A stretch of DNA of 64,000 nt from Nocardia pseudobrasiliensis NBRC 108224 (GTDB lineage: Bacteria > Actinomycetota > Actinomycetes > Mycobacteriales > Mycobacteriaceae). Below, in pieces: positions 17,418 to 26,038 of the stretch; the stretch's first letter is position 1, and each line of letters opens with the position of its first letter. A program made the translations under genes and the position numbers. The notes beneath the pieces are model-generated. The model searched no databases, was not told the DNA's origin, and worked only from the letters and a program-made list of their open reading frames with translations. The DNA lies in the NCBI RefSeq assembly GCF_001613105.1, contig NZ_BDBS01000056.1:1-64000 (forward strand), given 5' to 3'.

Positions 17418-19283
17418 GTGCATATCGCGTTCGGTCTGGTGGTTCTGGTCGCCGCGGCGATCGGCTTGGCCGCGCTGGCCCGGCGAATCGGCGTGGCCGA
17501 GCCGCTGTTTCTGACCCTGGCCGGGATCGCGGCCTCCTATCTGCCGTTCGTGCCCAGCGTGGAGATCAATCCCGAGATCGTCATGTTGGGCCTGCTGCCG
17601 CCGCTGGTCTACACCGCCGCCATCAGCACCTCGCTGGTGGACTTCCGGCCCAAGAAGCTGACCATCGCGCTGCTGTCGGTGGGGCTGGTGCTGTTCACCA
17701 CCTTCGCCGTCGCGCTGGTGGTGTGGCGGCTGCTGGATGTGCCGCTGGCCGCCGCGGTCGCGATCGGCGCGGTGGTCTCCCCGCCCGACGCCGTCGCCGC
17801 CAGCGCCATCGCGCGCCGGGTCGGCATGCCGCGGCGCATCGTGACCCTGCTCGAGGGCGAGGCGCTGTTCAACGACGCGACCGCGCTGGTCACCCTGCGC
17901 ACCGCGATCGCGGCCATGGCCGGGGCGTTCAGCATCTGGCACGCGGGCGGCGACTTCGCGATCGCGACGATCGGCGGCACGGCCATCGGCGTGGTCGCCG
18001 CGGCGGTGCTGGCGGTGCTGCGTCGGCGCATCACCGATCCGGTACTCGATACGAGTCTGTCGCTGGTCGCGCCGTTCGCGGCGTATCTGCCCGCCGAGGC
18101 CGCGCACGCCTCGGGCGTCATCGCGGTGGTGGTGTGCGGGCTGATCCTGGGCCAGGGCGCGCCGGTGTGGCAGAGCGCGGCCTCGCGCATCGCCGATCGC
18201 ACCAACTGGCGCACCATCCAATTCATCCTGGAGAACGCGGTTTTCCTGCTCATGGGCCTCGAGGTGCGCCACATCCTCGAAGACGCGTGGGGCAGCGGAA
18301 TCGGCCACGGCACCCTGCTGCTGGCCTGCGCGGCGGTCCTGCTGACCGTGATCGTGGTGCGCCCGATCTGGGTGTTCCCGACCATCTACTGCGCGTGGTG
18401 GGTGGAAAGCCGCCCCCGCGGCAAACCCAGACCCGCGTGGACCGCGCCCGCGGTGGTGTCGTGGGCGGGTATGCGCGGGGTGGTGACCCTGGCCGGTGCG
18501 CTGCTGCTGCCCTCGGACACACCGCAATTGGCGACCCTGAAACTGCTGGCCCTGGTCGTCGTCGGCGGAACGCTACTGCTGCAAGGCTTTTCGCTGCCCT
18601 GGCTGATCCGGGCGCTGCGGCTACGCGGACCCAGTCGCGCCGAGGACGCGCTGCAGGAGGCGAGCCTGCTGCAGCAGGCCACCACCGCGGGCCTGACCGC
18701 TCTGGACGCCGCGATCGCGCCGGAGACGCCCCCGGAGATCGTCACCGCGCTGCGCGAACGGGTGGCCCGGCGCGCCAATGCCGCCTGGGAACAGCTCGGC
18801 CGCGCCGAATCGGTCCGCATCACACCCAGCGGCGAGTATCGGCGGCTGCGCCTGGCGATGCTCGCGGCCGAACGCGAAACCGTCCTGCGCGCACGCGATT
18901 CGGGCACCCTCGATCACGAGGTGCTCGAACATGTGATGGCCGCCCTCGATATCGAGGAGTCCACCATCGACCGGGTCGTGGAGGCCGACGACTATCCCGA
19001 GGAGCTGATGCTGCGCCCCGGCGCGGCCAGCTGCGATCATCTGCGCGACGCGCCGCGGGTACGGGTGCCCGATCTGCCCGACGCCTGCTCGGAATGCCTC
19101 GCCGAGGGCCTGACCTGGGTGCATTTGCGCATGTGCCTGACCTGCGGGCATGTCGCCTGCTGTGATTCCTCGGTCGGCAATCACGCCACCCGGCACTTCC
19201 GCGACACCGCCCACCCGGTCATGCGCAGTGTCGAACCGGGTGAGGATTGGCGTTGGTGCTACGTCGACGAGCTGCTGGGTTGA
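17418..19283 (+). CDS. CPA1 Na+/H+ antiporter with C-terminal UBP-type zinc finger
   Basis: About 621 residues. The start is uncertain between adjacent GTG codons at 17415 and 17418, with no strong ribosome site. Residues ~1-400 carry twelve or so membrane helices with the CPA1 core: GAVVSPPDAVAA and LLEGEALFNDATALV (ND pair), and later WAGMRGVVTLAGALLLP. Residues ~405-530 form a cytoplasmic helical linker. Residues ~535-621 form a ZnF-UBP domain with paired Cys/His (CSECLAEG, CLTCGHVACCD, GNHATRHF, HPVMRSVEPGEDWRWCY), the fold that binds ubiquitin C-termini in eukaryotes. Its ligand in a bacterium is unknown. Predicted role is pH or sodium homeostasis. Confidence 0.88.
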   Translation: MHIAFGLVVLVAAAIGLAALARRIGVAEPLFLTLAGIAASYLPFVPSVEINPEIVMLGLLPPLVYTAAISTSLVDFRPKKLTIALLSVGLVLFTTFAVALVVWRLLDVPLAAAVAIGAVVSPPDAVAASAIARRVGMPRRIVTLLEGEALFNDATALVTLRTAIAAMAGAFSIWHAGGDFAIATIGGTAIGVVAAAVLAVLRRRITDPVLDTSLSLVAPFAAYLPAEAAHASGVIAVVVCGLILGQGAPVWQSAASRIADRTNWRTIQFILENAVFLLMGLEVRHILEDAWGSGIGHGTLLLACAAVLLTVIVVRPIWVFPTIYCAWWVESRPRGKPRPAWTAPAVVSWAGMRGVVTLAGALLLPSDTPQLATLKLLALVVVGGTLLLQGFSLPWLIRALRLRGPSRAEDALQEASLLQQATTAGLTALDAAIAPETPPEIVTALRERVARRANAAWEQLGRAESVRITPSGEYRRLRLAMLAAERETVLRARDSGTLDHEVLEHVMAALDIEESTIDRVVEADDYPEELMLRPGAASCDHLRDAPRVRVPDLPDACSECLAEGLTWVHLRMCLTCGHVACCDSSVGNHATRHFRDTAHPVMRSVEPGEDWRWCYVDELLG

Positions 19284-19438
19284 TCCCCGGGCACCTCGGG
19301 AGATCGCGGCGCGCTCAGCCGGATCACCCCCGCGTCCAGGTCCAGATCCAGCCGCGGCCGGTGGCCCTGCCCGTCGCTGTCCTCGCTGCCCTCGTCAGCG
19401 AGTTTGCCGCCGGGGAACAGTTCACCGATGAAACCCAT
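19259..19438 (-). CDS. Small acidic protein, 59 residues, unknown
   Basis: Begins MGFIGELFPGGKL with GGAGG directly before the ATG, continues through an Asp/Glu/Ser-rich middle and ends RLDLDLDAGVIRL plus a Pro/Ser tail. Third positions are strongly GC. The last 25 bases overlap the 3' end of the convergent antiporter gene. The pattern of a PGGK motif, an acidic run and a final DLD-x-G-x-IRL strand faintly recalls the C-terminal half of actinobacterial DUF6191 proteins; this is a guess. No membrane segment. Confidence 0.55.
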   Translation of the reverse strand: MGFIGELFPGGKLADEGSEDSDGQGHRPRLDLDLDAGVIRLSAPRSPEVPGDQPSSSST

Positions 19439-19611
19439 GCCTCCACGCTACCGAGCCGCGGCGAGCAGGGCAGCCGATCCACCGGCGTATCCATCGGCGA
19501 GCAGCTCGCCCACCACTAGCTGTGCCCGAGTCGGGCCCGCGAAACCCGGTCGTCCCGTACCGTTCTCGTCCGGAACTACTGATTTCGGTACGCGCCCCTC
19601 GGGAGGCCCGC

Positions 19612-20646
19612 ATGCTGCCCTGGTCCACCACGCTGGCCGGACGCATCGATGAGCTGGTGATCAGCAGCGATGTCCTGCGCGACAATCCGCTCGGCGATCC
19701 GCACGAACGCCCGCTGCTGGTCTATCTGCCGCCGGGCTACGACGACGAACCCGATCGGCGCTATCCCTCGGTCTATGTGATCCAGGGCTACACCGGATCG
19801 GTCGCGATGTGGCGCAACCGCACCCCGTATCGCCAGCCGTTCCCCGAAACCGCCGATCGGGTCTTCGCCGAGGGCCAGGCCCCACCCGCGATCATGGTCT
19901 ATGTCGACGCGTGGACCGCCTACGGCGGCAGCCAATTCGTCGATTCCCCGGGCACGGGCCGCTATCACAGCTATCTGTGCGATGAGGTGGTGACGTTCGT
20001 CGATCGGCGCTATCGCACGGTCCCGGCCGCCGAACACCGCGCGATCAGCGGCAAATCCAGCGGCGGATTCGGGGCCATGATCACCCCCATGCTGCGCCCG
20101 GATCTGTTCGGGGCGTTGGCGACCCACGCCGGCGACGCCCTCTACGAATTCTGCTACCTGCCCGAATTCGCCAGCGCCGTACGGTATCTGCGCGCCTACG
20201 ACGGCGATATCGGGCGCTGGTGGAGCGAATTCGGCTCCCGGGTCGCGTTCACCGAGCCCGAGGATCACGACCTGCTGTCGGTGCTGGGCGTCTCGGCGTG
20301 CTTCTCCGCCCGCGAGGACGGCACGGTGGAGCTGCCGTTCGATCCGGTGACCGGCGTGCTGCGCGAGGCGGTGTGGGATCGCTGGCTGGCCTGGGATCCG
20401 GTGCGCATGGCGCCGAAATACGCCGAGGCGCTGCGTTCGCTGCGCGGCATCTGGATCGATGCGGGCACCCGCGACGAATTCTGTCTGGATCTGGGGGCCG
20501 AGGCGTTCCGGGCCGCGCTGCTGGCCGCCGAGGTCCCCGACGACATCATCCGTTTCGAGCTGTTCGATGCCGGGCACGGCGGTATCGACTACCGCTATCC
20601 GCTGTCACTGGCCTGGCTGTGCGAGCGGATCGCGGTCGACGACTAG
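19612..20646 (+). CDS. Esterase (esterase D/enterochelin-esterase-like alpha/beta hydrolase)
   Basis: 344 residues from ATG 19612, preceded by GGGAGG. No signal peptide. RPLLVYLPPGYDDEPDRRYP is the typical opening strand of the putative-esterase family. The nucleophile is the Ser of ISGKSSGGFGA; the Asp of WIDAGTRDEF and the His of DAGHGGIDY complete a plausible triad. The family includes mycolyltransferases, enterochelin esterases and S-formylglutathione hydrolases; the substrate is unknown. The following TetR gene starts 11 bases after the stop with its own -10 box. Confidence 0.85.
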   Translation: MLPWSTTLAGRIDELVISSDVLRDNPLGDPHERPLLVYLPPGYDDEPDRRYPSVYVIQGYTGSVAMWRNRTPYRQPFPETADRVFAEGQAPPAIMVYVDAWTAYGGSQFVDSPGTGRYHSYLCDEVVTFVDRRYRTVPAAEHRAISGKSSGGFGAMITPMLRPDLFGALATHAGDALYEFCYLPEFASAVRYLRAYDGDIGRWWSEFGSRVAFTEPEDHDLLSVLGVSACFSAREDGTVELPFDPVTGVLREAVWDRWLAWDPVRMAPKYAEALRSLRGIWIDAGTRDEFCLDLGAEAFRAALLAAEVPDDIIRFELFDAGHGGIDYRYPLSLAWLCERIAVDD

Positions 20647-20649
20647 GGT
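20644..20649 (+). promoter_or_regulatory. Leaderless -10 box (TAGGGT) of the TetR gene
   Basis: TAGGGT starts within the esterase stop codon and ends seven bases before ATG 20657, the spacing of leaderless actinobacterial starts. It suggests the regulator can be transcribed apart from the esterase. Confidence 0.45.
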
Positions 20650-20656
20650 TGATCGG

Positions 20657-21280
20657 ATGCGGACAGGTCAGGACTCGGCAGGTGGTGAACCTCGGATCTG
20701 GGGTGGGACCACCCTCACCGAGCGGCGCGAGGCGCGGCGCGCGGCGCTGCTCGAGGCCGCGCTGGATCTGATCGGCGAGGCGGGCGCCGCAGCGGTGACG
20801 ATGCGAGCGGTATGCCGCACGGCCGGGTTGACCGATCGCTATTTCTACGAGAGTTTCACCAGTCGCGATCAGCTGCTCGACATTCTGTATCGGCAGGTGG
20901 CCGATGAATTCCTCACGCCCATGACCTCCTTCGCCGCGGTCGATGATCCCGCGCGCGATCGGCAGCTGGCCCAGGTGCTGGTCGACAAGGTGCTCGAGGA
21001 TCCACGCAAGTCGCGATTGTTTCTGGTGGAGCCGTATTCGAGCACCGGGCTCGGACAGACCACGATCGCGGTGATGCCCGCGTTCACGCGGTTGATTCAG
21101 GATCATCTGTTCACCCATATCGACGATCCCGAGCGGCGGCGGTTGGCGGCGGTCACCATGGCCTCGGGTAATGCGGGGATGTTCTCGGCGTGGTTGAACG
21201 GGTCCTTGCGGGTGACACGGGATCAGATCGTCGATCATCTGGTGGCGGTTATTACCGCCTATCGGGCAATGTATCGCTAG
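20657..21280 (+). CDS. TetR/AcrR-family regulator
   Basis: 207 residues. After a short tail, the helix-turn-helix is at about residues 30-75 (AVTMRAVCRTAGLTDRYFYESF), followed by an all-helical ligand domain ending in ITAYRAMYR. It lies 11 bases after an esterase on the same strand and 83 bases before the mgtC leader ORF; either could be its target. ATG 20657 was chosen for its -10 spacing. The ligand is unknown. Confidence 0.88.
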   Translation: MRTGQDSAGGEPRIWGGTTLTERREARRAALLEAALDLIGEAGAAAVTMRAVCRTAGLTDRYFYESFTSRDQLLDILYRQVADEFLTPMTSFAAVDDPARDRQLAQVLVDKVLEDPRKSRLFLVEPYSSTGLGQTTIAVMPAFTRLIQDHLFTHIDDPERRRLAAVTMASGNAGMFSAWLNGSLRVTRDQIVDHLVAVITAYRAMYR

Positions 21281-21283
21281 CCT
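21278..21283 (+). promoter_or_regulatory. Possible -10 box for the mgtC leader transcript
   Basis: TAGCCT overlaps the TetR stop codon and would start transcription near 21290, leaving an approximately 200-base leader before mgtC. The box is a bare TANNNT match without a clear -35. Confidence 0.25.
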
Positions 21284-21363
21284 CGTTCGGGTTGCCAACT
21301 CCTTCCGTTCGGTGTTAACTCCCAAACGCCTGGCGCCCCGACAGCCGAAGGGAGGTGGTCGTC

Positions 21364-21453
21364 ATGCCTGATGGCAGTTCTCCATACCGATTCGCCAACT
21401 ATTCACTCGACGACCATCGCGCGCGCCACGGATTCGACGTCCCCGTCCGGTAG
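21364..21453 (+). CDS. 29-codon leader peptide ORF upstream of mgtC
   Basis: ATG 21364 follows a very strong ribosome site (GAAGGGAGGTGG, about six bases upstream), better than that of mgtC itself. It encodes MPDGSSPYRFANYSLDD followed by HRARHGFDVPVR, then TAG. It ends 40 bases before mgtC in another frame. Salmonella mgtC and mgtA are controlled by short Pro/Asp/Glu-containing leader ORFs whose translation senses Mg2+, proline or ATP; this peptide also has an early Pro-Asp and a Pro, and later Asp-Asp and Pro. CG-rich stretches near 21420 (CGCGCC) and after the stop (GGCGCG) could pair. Leader function is inferred. Confidence 0.6.
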   Translation: MPDGSSPYRFANYSLDDHRARHGFDVPVR

Positions 21454-21493
21454 CCTGCGCGGCGCGGGTCGCTGCGAAATCCGGAAGGGTGCC

Positions 21494-22210
21494 ATGACAA
21501 CGCTGGAGATGCTGATCCGCCTCGCGGCCGGAATCGGCTGCGGCGCGGCGATCGGGCTGGAACGGCAGTATCGGGCCCGCATGGCCGGGCTGCGCACCAA
21601 CACCCTGGTCTCGGCGGGCGCGACGCTGTTCGTCCTGCTGTCGGCGCACGGTTTCCACGGCGGCGACGCCGATCCGACCCGCGTGGCCGCGCAGATCGTC
21701 TCGGGTATCGGCTTCCTCGGCGCGGGTGTGATCATGCGCGAGGGCTTCACCGTGCGCGGCCTCAATACCGCCGCCACGCTGTGGTGTTCGGCCGCGGTGG
21801 GTTCGCTGGCCGGTGCGGGCATGTACTCCACCGCGCTGGCGGGCACGGTCGCGATCGTGGTGGTCAACACCGCGCTGCGCTGGGTGGGTCGCTCGGTGGA
21901 CCGCCGGCCCGAATCCGGTCAGGAGCAGACCACCTTCTACCACTTCGCCGCGATCACCAACGACGCCCATGAGGCCCATGTGCGCGCGCTGCTGGTACAG
22001 GCGTTGACGCGCACCGACTTTCGGCTGGTCTCGATCTCGAGCCGCAATTCCGAGGACGCCGAGGGCCGGGTGGAGGTGGTGGCGGAGCTGGTCGGCGAAC
22101 AGCGCGACGACCGTCAGATGGAGACCGCGGTCAGCCGCCTGAGCCTGGAACCGTCGGTGACCAGCGTCGGCTGGAACATCCATCAGCCCGCCGGATCGGA
22201 GCACCGATGA
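21494..22210 (+). CDS. mgtC: MgtC/SapB-family membrane protein
   Basis: 238 residues from ATG 21494 with GGAAGGG upstream. The N-terminal half has about five membrane helices with family motifs: GIGCGAAIGLERQYR, AGLRTNTLVSAGATLF, RVAAQIVSGIGFLGAGVI and GLNTAATLWCSAAVG. Residues ~150-238 form an ACT-like cytoplasmic domain. MgtC proteins act in low-Mg2+ and intracellular survival, in part by restraining F1Fo ATP synthase in Salmonella. The stop overlaps the ATG of the ABC permease (ATGA), so translation is coupled. A 29-codon ORF precedes it. Confidence 0.92.
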   Translation: MTTLEMLIRLAAGIGCGAAIGLERQYRARMAGLRTNTLVSAGATLFVLLSAHGFHGGDADPTRVAAQIVSGIGFLGAGVIMREGFTVRGLNTAATLWCSAAVGSLAGAGMYSTALAGTVAIVVVNTALRWVGRSVDRRPESGQEQTTFYHFAAITNDAHEAHVRALLVQALTRTDFRLVSISSRNSEDAEGRVEVVAELVGEQRDDRQMETAVSRLSLEPSVTSVGWNIHQPAGSEHR

Positions 22211-23940
22211 CCGTCCTGCGCTCCTATCCCGCGCGCGGCACCTACGACCGCCCCCGTTCGCGGCTGGCCGATATCGTCGTATTCCTCGGTGCGGCCGTAC
22301 TGATCTGGGCGATCGTGCGGGTCTCGGACGGGCTGAACGTGCCGTTCCACGAGGGCGAGACCACCCATATCGCCACCGACGCCGCCGAACTTCCCTACTA
22401 CGCCGCGCGGTCGCTGCTGCGGATGTTCCTGGCGCTGGGGTTGTCGATCGTCTTCACCTTCGCCTACGCCACCGCCGCGGCCCGGCTGCGCCGCACCCGC
22501 GCGGTGCTGCTGCCGCTGCTCGACATTCTGCAGTCGGTGCCGATCCTGGGTTTTCTGTCGGTGACCATCACCGCGTTCATCGCCCTGTTCCCCGGTTCGC
22601 AGCTGGGCCTCGAGTGCGCGTCGATCTTCGCGATCTTCACCTCCCAGGCCTGGAATATGACCTTCGCCTTCTACCACAGCCTGGTGTCGCAGCCGCGCGA
22701 GATCGACGAGGCGGCACGCAATCTGAGATTGTCGCGCTGGCAACGGTTCTGGCGCGTGGATGTGCCCAGCGGAATGTTCCCGCTGGTGTGGAATTCGATG
22801 ATGAGCTTCGGCGGCGGCTGGTTCTTCCTGGTCGCCTCCGAGGCGATCAGCGTCAACAACCAGAAATACGCGCTGCCGGGCATCGGCTCCTATGTCGCGG
22901 CCGCCTCCGGCGAGGGCGACGCCACCAAGATGCTGATCGCGATCGCGGTCATGATCGCCATGGTCATCGGGGTGAATGTGCTGTTCTGGCGGCCGCTGAC
23001 CGCCTTCGCCGAACGCTTCCGCTTCGAGGATTCCGAACCCGCCCAGGCCCCGCGCAGTGTCACCCTGGATCTGCTGCGCCGCTCCCACATACCCGATCTG
23101 CTGGGAAAGATCCTGGGCCCGTTGGTCTTTCCGCTGGATCGGGTGATGCGGGTGTTCGGGCTGGCCGAGCATCCGCTGCACGTGATTCCGGGGCGACGCC
23201 GCGCGGGTGATCTCGTGTTCGGGCTGGCGCTGAGCGCGGTCATCGCGTGGGGCTGCTATCGGGTGATCGCCTATATCGCCGATACCGTCGGCTTCGGTGA
23301 GGTGAGTCACGCGTTCGGTCTGGGCGCGATCACCTTCGTGCGGGTGCTGGTACTGCTGGTGGTGTGCAGCCTGATCTGGGTGCCTGTCGGGGTGTGGATC
23401 GGGTTGAACCCCAGGGTTTCCCGCTTCGCGCAGCCGATCGTGCAGGTGCTGGCGAGCTTTCCCGCGAACTTCCTGTTCCCGCTGGTGACCGGCGTGCTTG
23501 TGGCCACCGGTGCGAGCCTGAACTGGGCGGGCACACTGCTGATGGCGCTGGGCGCGCAGTGGTACATCCTGTTCAACGTGATCGCCGGGGCCAGCGCGGT
23601 GCCCAACGATCTGCGCGAGGCCGCCGCGAATCTGCGCCTGCCGCGCGGACTGTGGTGGCGGCGACTGATTCTGCCCGCGATCTTCCCCAGCTATGTCACC
23701 GGCGCGATCACCGCCGCGGGCGGCGCGTGGAACGCCGCGATCGTCGCCGAGGTCGTGAGCTACCGGGGCGAGACCCTCACCGCGACGGGTCTGGGCGCCT
23801 ACATCTCCGACGCCACCACCGGCGGTGACTGGCCACGCATCCTGGTCGGGGTGGTCGTGATGAGCGTCTACGTGGTGGGCATCAACCGACTGTTCTGGCG
23901 CCGCCTGTACGCGCTGGCCGAACGCCGATACTCGTTGTGA
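22207..23940 (+). CDS. ABC transporter permease with two fused BPD domains
   Basis: 577 residues with about twelve membrane segments in two homologous halves (~70-275 and ~370-570). Each half has an EAA coupling loop (DEAARNLRLSRWQRFWRVD and REAAANLRLPRGLWWRRL), so one chain forms the whole channel. It belongs to the nitrate/sulfonate/taurine (SsuC/TauC) class, in the subgroup paired with an ATPase carrying an AAA-associated domain. No binding protein is encoded nearby, so direction and substrate are unknown. Coupling to mgtC suggests a link to cation stress. Confidence 0.88.
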   Translation: MTVLRSYPARGTYDRPRSRLADIVVFLGAAVLIWAIVRVSDGLNVPFHEGETTHIATDAAELPYYAARSLLRMFLALGLSIVFTFAYATAAARLRRTRAVLLPLLDILQSVPILGFLSVTITAFIALFPGSQLGLECASIFAIFTSQAWNMTFAFYHSLVSQPREIDEAARNLRLSRWQRFWRVDVPSGMFPLVWNSMMSFGGGWFFLVASEAISVNNQKYALPGIGSYVAAASGEGDATKMLIAIAVMIAMVIGVNVLFWRPLTAFAERFRFEDSEPAQAPRSVTLDLLRRSHIPDLLGKILGPLVFPLDRVMRVFGLAEHPLHVIPGRRRAGDLVFGLALSAVIAWGCYRVIAYIADTVGFGEVSHAFGLGAITFVRVLVLLVVCSLIWVPVGVWIGLNPRVSRFAQPIVQVLASFPANFLFPLVTGVLVATGASLNWAGTLLMALGAQWYILFNVIAGASAVPNDLREAAANLRLPRGLWWRRLILPAIFPSYVTGAITAAGGAWNAAIVAEVVSYRGETLTATGLGAYISDATTGGDWPRILVGVVVMSVYVVGINRLFWRRLYALAERRYSL

Positions 23941-23953
23941 CAGGAGAGCTTTC

Positions 23954-25294
23954 ATGACCGCAACTCCTACCGGGACGGGCGAGGCCCTGCTGCACGTCGA
24001 CGGGGTGGGCATGTCCTTCCACGGGGCGGCCGGTGACACCCTGAATGTGCTCGATCACATCGATCTCACGCTGCACGACGGGGAATTCGTTGCGCTGCTG
24101 GGCCGTTCGGGTTCGGGCAAATCCACGCTGCTGCGCACCATCGCGGGGCTGATCGCGCCGACGGCCGGACAGGTCCGCTATCGCGGCCGACGCCTCGACG
24201 GGGCCAATCCCGGTGCGGCCCTGGTCTTCCAGTCCTTCGCGCTGATGCCGTGGTTGACCGTGCAGGACAATGTGGAGCTGGGTTTGGCCGCGCGCGGCAT
24301 CGCCCCCGCCGAACGCCGCCGCCGCGCCCTGGACGCGATCGATCTGATCGGCCTGGACGGCTTCGAGACCGCCTACCCCAAGGAGCTGTCCGGCGGGATG
24401 CGCCAGCGGGTCGGCTTCGCCCGCGCGCTGGTGCTGGAACCGGATCTGCTGTTGATGGACGAACCGTTCTCCGCGCTGGATGTGCTGACCGCGGAGAATC
24501 TGCGCACCGAACTGGTGAATCTGTGGGAGACCGACGGATTCCCCACCCGATGCGTCTGCATCGTCACCCACAATATCGAGGAGGCGGTGCTATTGGCCGA
24601 TCGGGTGGTGGTTCTGGGCGCGAATCCGGGCCGCGTCATCGCCGATATCCCGGTGGCCATGCCGCGTCCGCGCGATCGGCGCGCCCCCGGTTTCGAACTG
24701 CTGGTCGACGAGATCTACGGCCTGCTCACCGGCCGCGACACCGAACGCGCGCTGCCCGAACCGGATAAGGCGACCCCGACCGCGACCCCGCTGCCCGATG
24801 CCTCGGTCGGCGGGCTGGCCGGTCTGGTCGAACTGGTCTACGCCTCGGGCGGGCGCGCGGATCTGCCCGAGATCGCCGACGAATTGAATTTCGAGATCGA
24901 CGATCTGCTGCCGCTGGTCGACGCCGCGGCCCTGCTGGGATTCATCACCGTGGAATCCGGCGATGTGGTGCTCACCGAGATCGGCACCCGCTTCACCACC
25001 GCCGACATCCAGGAGAGCAAGAAGATCTTCGCCGAACAGGCCCGCCACCGCGCGCCGCTGGTGCGCACGATCTGCAAGGGTCTGGCGGGCAGTGCCGACG
25101 GCAGTCTGCGGTCGAGTTTCTTCCTGGATCTGCTGCGCCGCGGCTTCGGACCCGACGATGCCCGGCGTCAGCTCGATATCGCCATCGACTGGGGCCGCTA
25201 CGCGGAGCTCTACGACTTCGACGCCGACGACGACGAGATCACCGCGGATCGGGCTGCCGAGGAGTTCGCGAACGTTCGCGATCAGTGGAATTGA
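23954..25294 (+). CDS. ABC transporter ATPase with C-terminal AAA-associated domain
   Basis: 446 residues, 13 bases after the permease, start preceded by AGGAGAG. Residues 10-255 form a complete ATPase: Walker A GRSGSGKST at 50-58, Q-loop FQSFALMPW, signature LSGGMRQR, Walker B LLLMDEP and H-loop VTHN. It is of the SsuB/NrtD type. Residues ~285-440 match the AAA-associated C-terminal domain (PF09821), a winged-helix-like module (LPEIADELNFEIDDLLPLVD) that may sense a ligand or regulate transport. The last 56 bases overlap the convergent TetR gene. Confidence 0.9.
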   Translation: MTATPTGTGEALLHVDGVGMSFHGAAGDTLNVLDHIDLTLHDGEFVALLGRSGSGKSTLLRTIAGLIAPTAGQVRYRGRRLDGANPGAALVFQSFALMPWLTVQDNVELGLAARGIAPAERRRRALDAIDLIGLDGFETAYPKELSGGMRQRVGFARALVLEPDLLLMDEPFSALDVLTAENLRTELVNLWETDGFPTRCVCIVTHNIEEAVLLADRVVVLGANPGRVIADIPVAMPRPRDRRAPGFELLVDEIYGLLTGRDTERALPEPDKATPTATPLPDASVGGLAGLVELVYASGGRADLPEIADELNFEIDDLLPLVDAAALLGFITVESGDVVLTEIGTRFTTADIQESKKIFAEQARHRAPLVRTICKGLAGSADGSLRSSFFLDLLRRGFGPDDARRQLDIAIDWGRYAELYDFDADDDEITADRAAEEFANVRDQWN

Positions 25295-26012
25295 TCGCGT
25301 CGCGCCGCTCCTCGCGCAGCCGCGACTCCAATCCGTCCAGCACGCACAGTAATCCGAAGTCGAAGGCCAGCGCGCGGGCGGCGGCCGGATTCTCCGGCTG
25401 GATCTCGATCATATCGGCGACCATGTCGGGATAGTCCGCTCCCGCCAGCTGCCGCATGGCCGCGTAGACGGTGTCGGTGTCGAAATCCTCGAGCCGTCCC
25501 CCGGTCTGGCGCAGCGCGATATCGGGCACCACCTGACCGACCACATAGCTGATCAGGGTGCCGTTGGCGTAGGCGGCGGTCATCGCGCCGAATCCGGCGG
25601 TGCGATAGGTGCGGCGCATGAAGTCCGAGAGCCGAAAAGCCTTGGGGCCCACGCTCGGTACGCGCCCGAACAGCGTCACCATCCACGGATGGGCGAGCAT
25701 GGTCTCGCGCAGGCTGTAGGCGAATTCGGTCAGGGCCCGCCGCCACGGCACCTCGTCCGGATCGGGCAGCGCGACCTCGCCCCAGGCCTCGTCGAGGGCC
25801 AGCTCGAGTAATTCGTTCTTGTTGGCGACATACCAGTACAGACTCGTCGCCCCCGCGTCCAGCTTCGCCCCGAGCTTGCGCATGCTCAACCGGTCCAACC
25901 CCTCGGCGTCGAGCAGTTCGATCGCCGCGGCCACGATCTGGTCGCGCCGCAGACCTGAGGATTTGGGTTGGCGCGGCGGGCGCAGCCACACCGATTCGAA
26001 GGGCTTGGTCAC
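25239..26012 (-). CDS. TetR-family repressor of the adjacent MFS pump
   Basis: 257 residues from GTG 26012 with TTAAGG upstream. The helix-turn-helix lies at about 24-70 (LSMRKLGAKLDAGATSLYWYV), followed by a C-terminal domain of the TetR_C_1 (tetracycline-repressor-like) type. The 3' end overlaps the ABC ATPase gene by 56 bases on the opposite strand, and the tail after ~235 is Arg-rich and probably disordered. It is divergent from the MFS gene at 26066, with a palindrome at 26039-26057 over the pump's -10 box, so it most likely represses that pump. Confidence 0.9.
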   Translation of the reverse strand: MTKPFESVWLRPPRQPKSSGLRRDQIVAAAIELLDAEGLDRLSMRKLGAKLDAGATSLYWYVANKNELLELALDEAWGEVALPDPDEVPWRRALTEFAYSLRETMLAHPWMVTLFGRVPSVGPKAFRLSDFMRRTYRTAGFGAMTAAYANGTLISYVVGQVVPDIALRQTGGRLEDFDTDTVYAAMRQLAGADYPDMVADMIEIQPENPAAARALAFDFGLLCVLDGLESRLREERRDAINSTDRERSRTPRQPDPR

Positions 26013-26038
26013 CAGGCCACCTTAATTCACTCGCACAT

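Noticed and set aside
21281..21493. M-box or ykoK-type Mg2+ riboswitch before mgtC
   Set aside because: The region is only ~210 bases, contains a translated-looking ORF, and I could not find the conserved M-box loops. A leader peptide explains it better.
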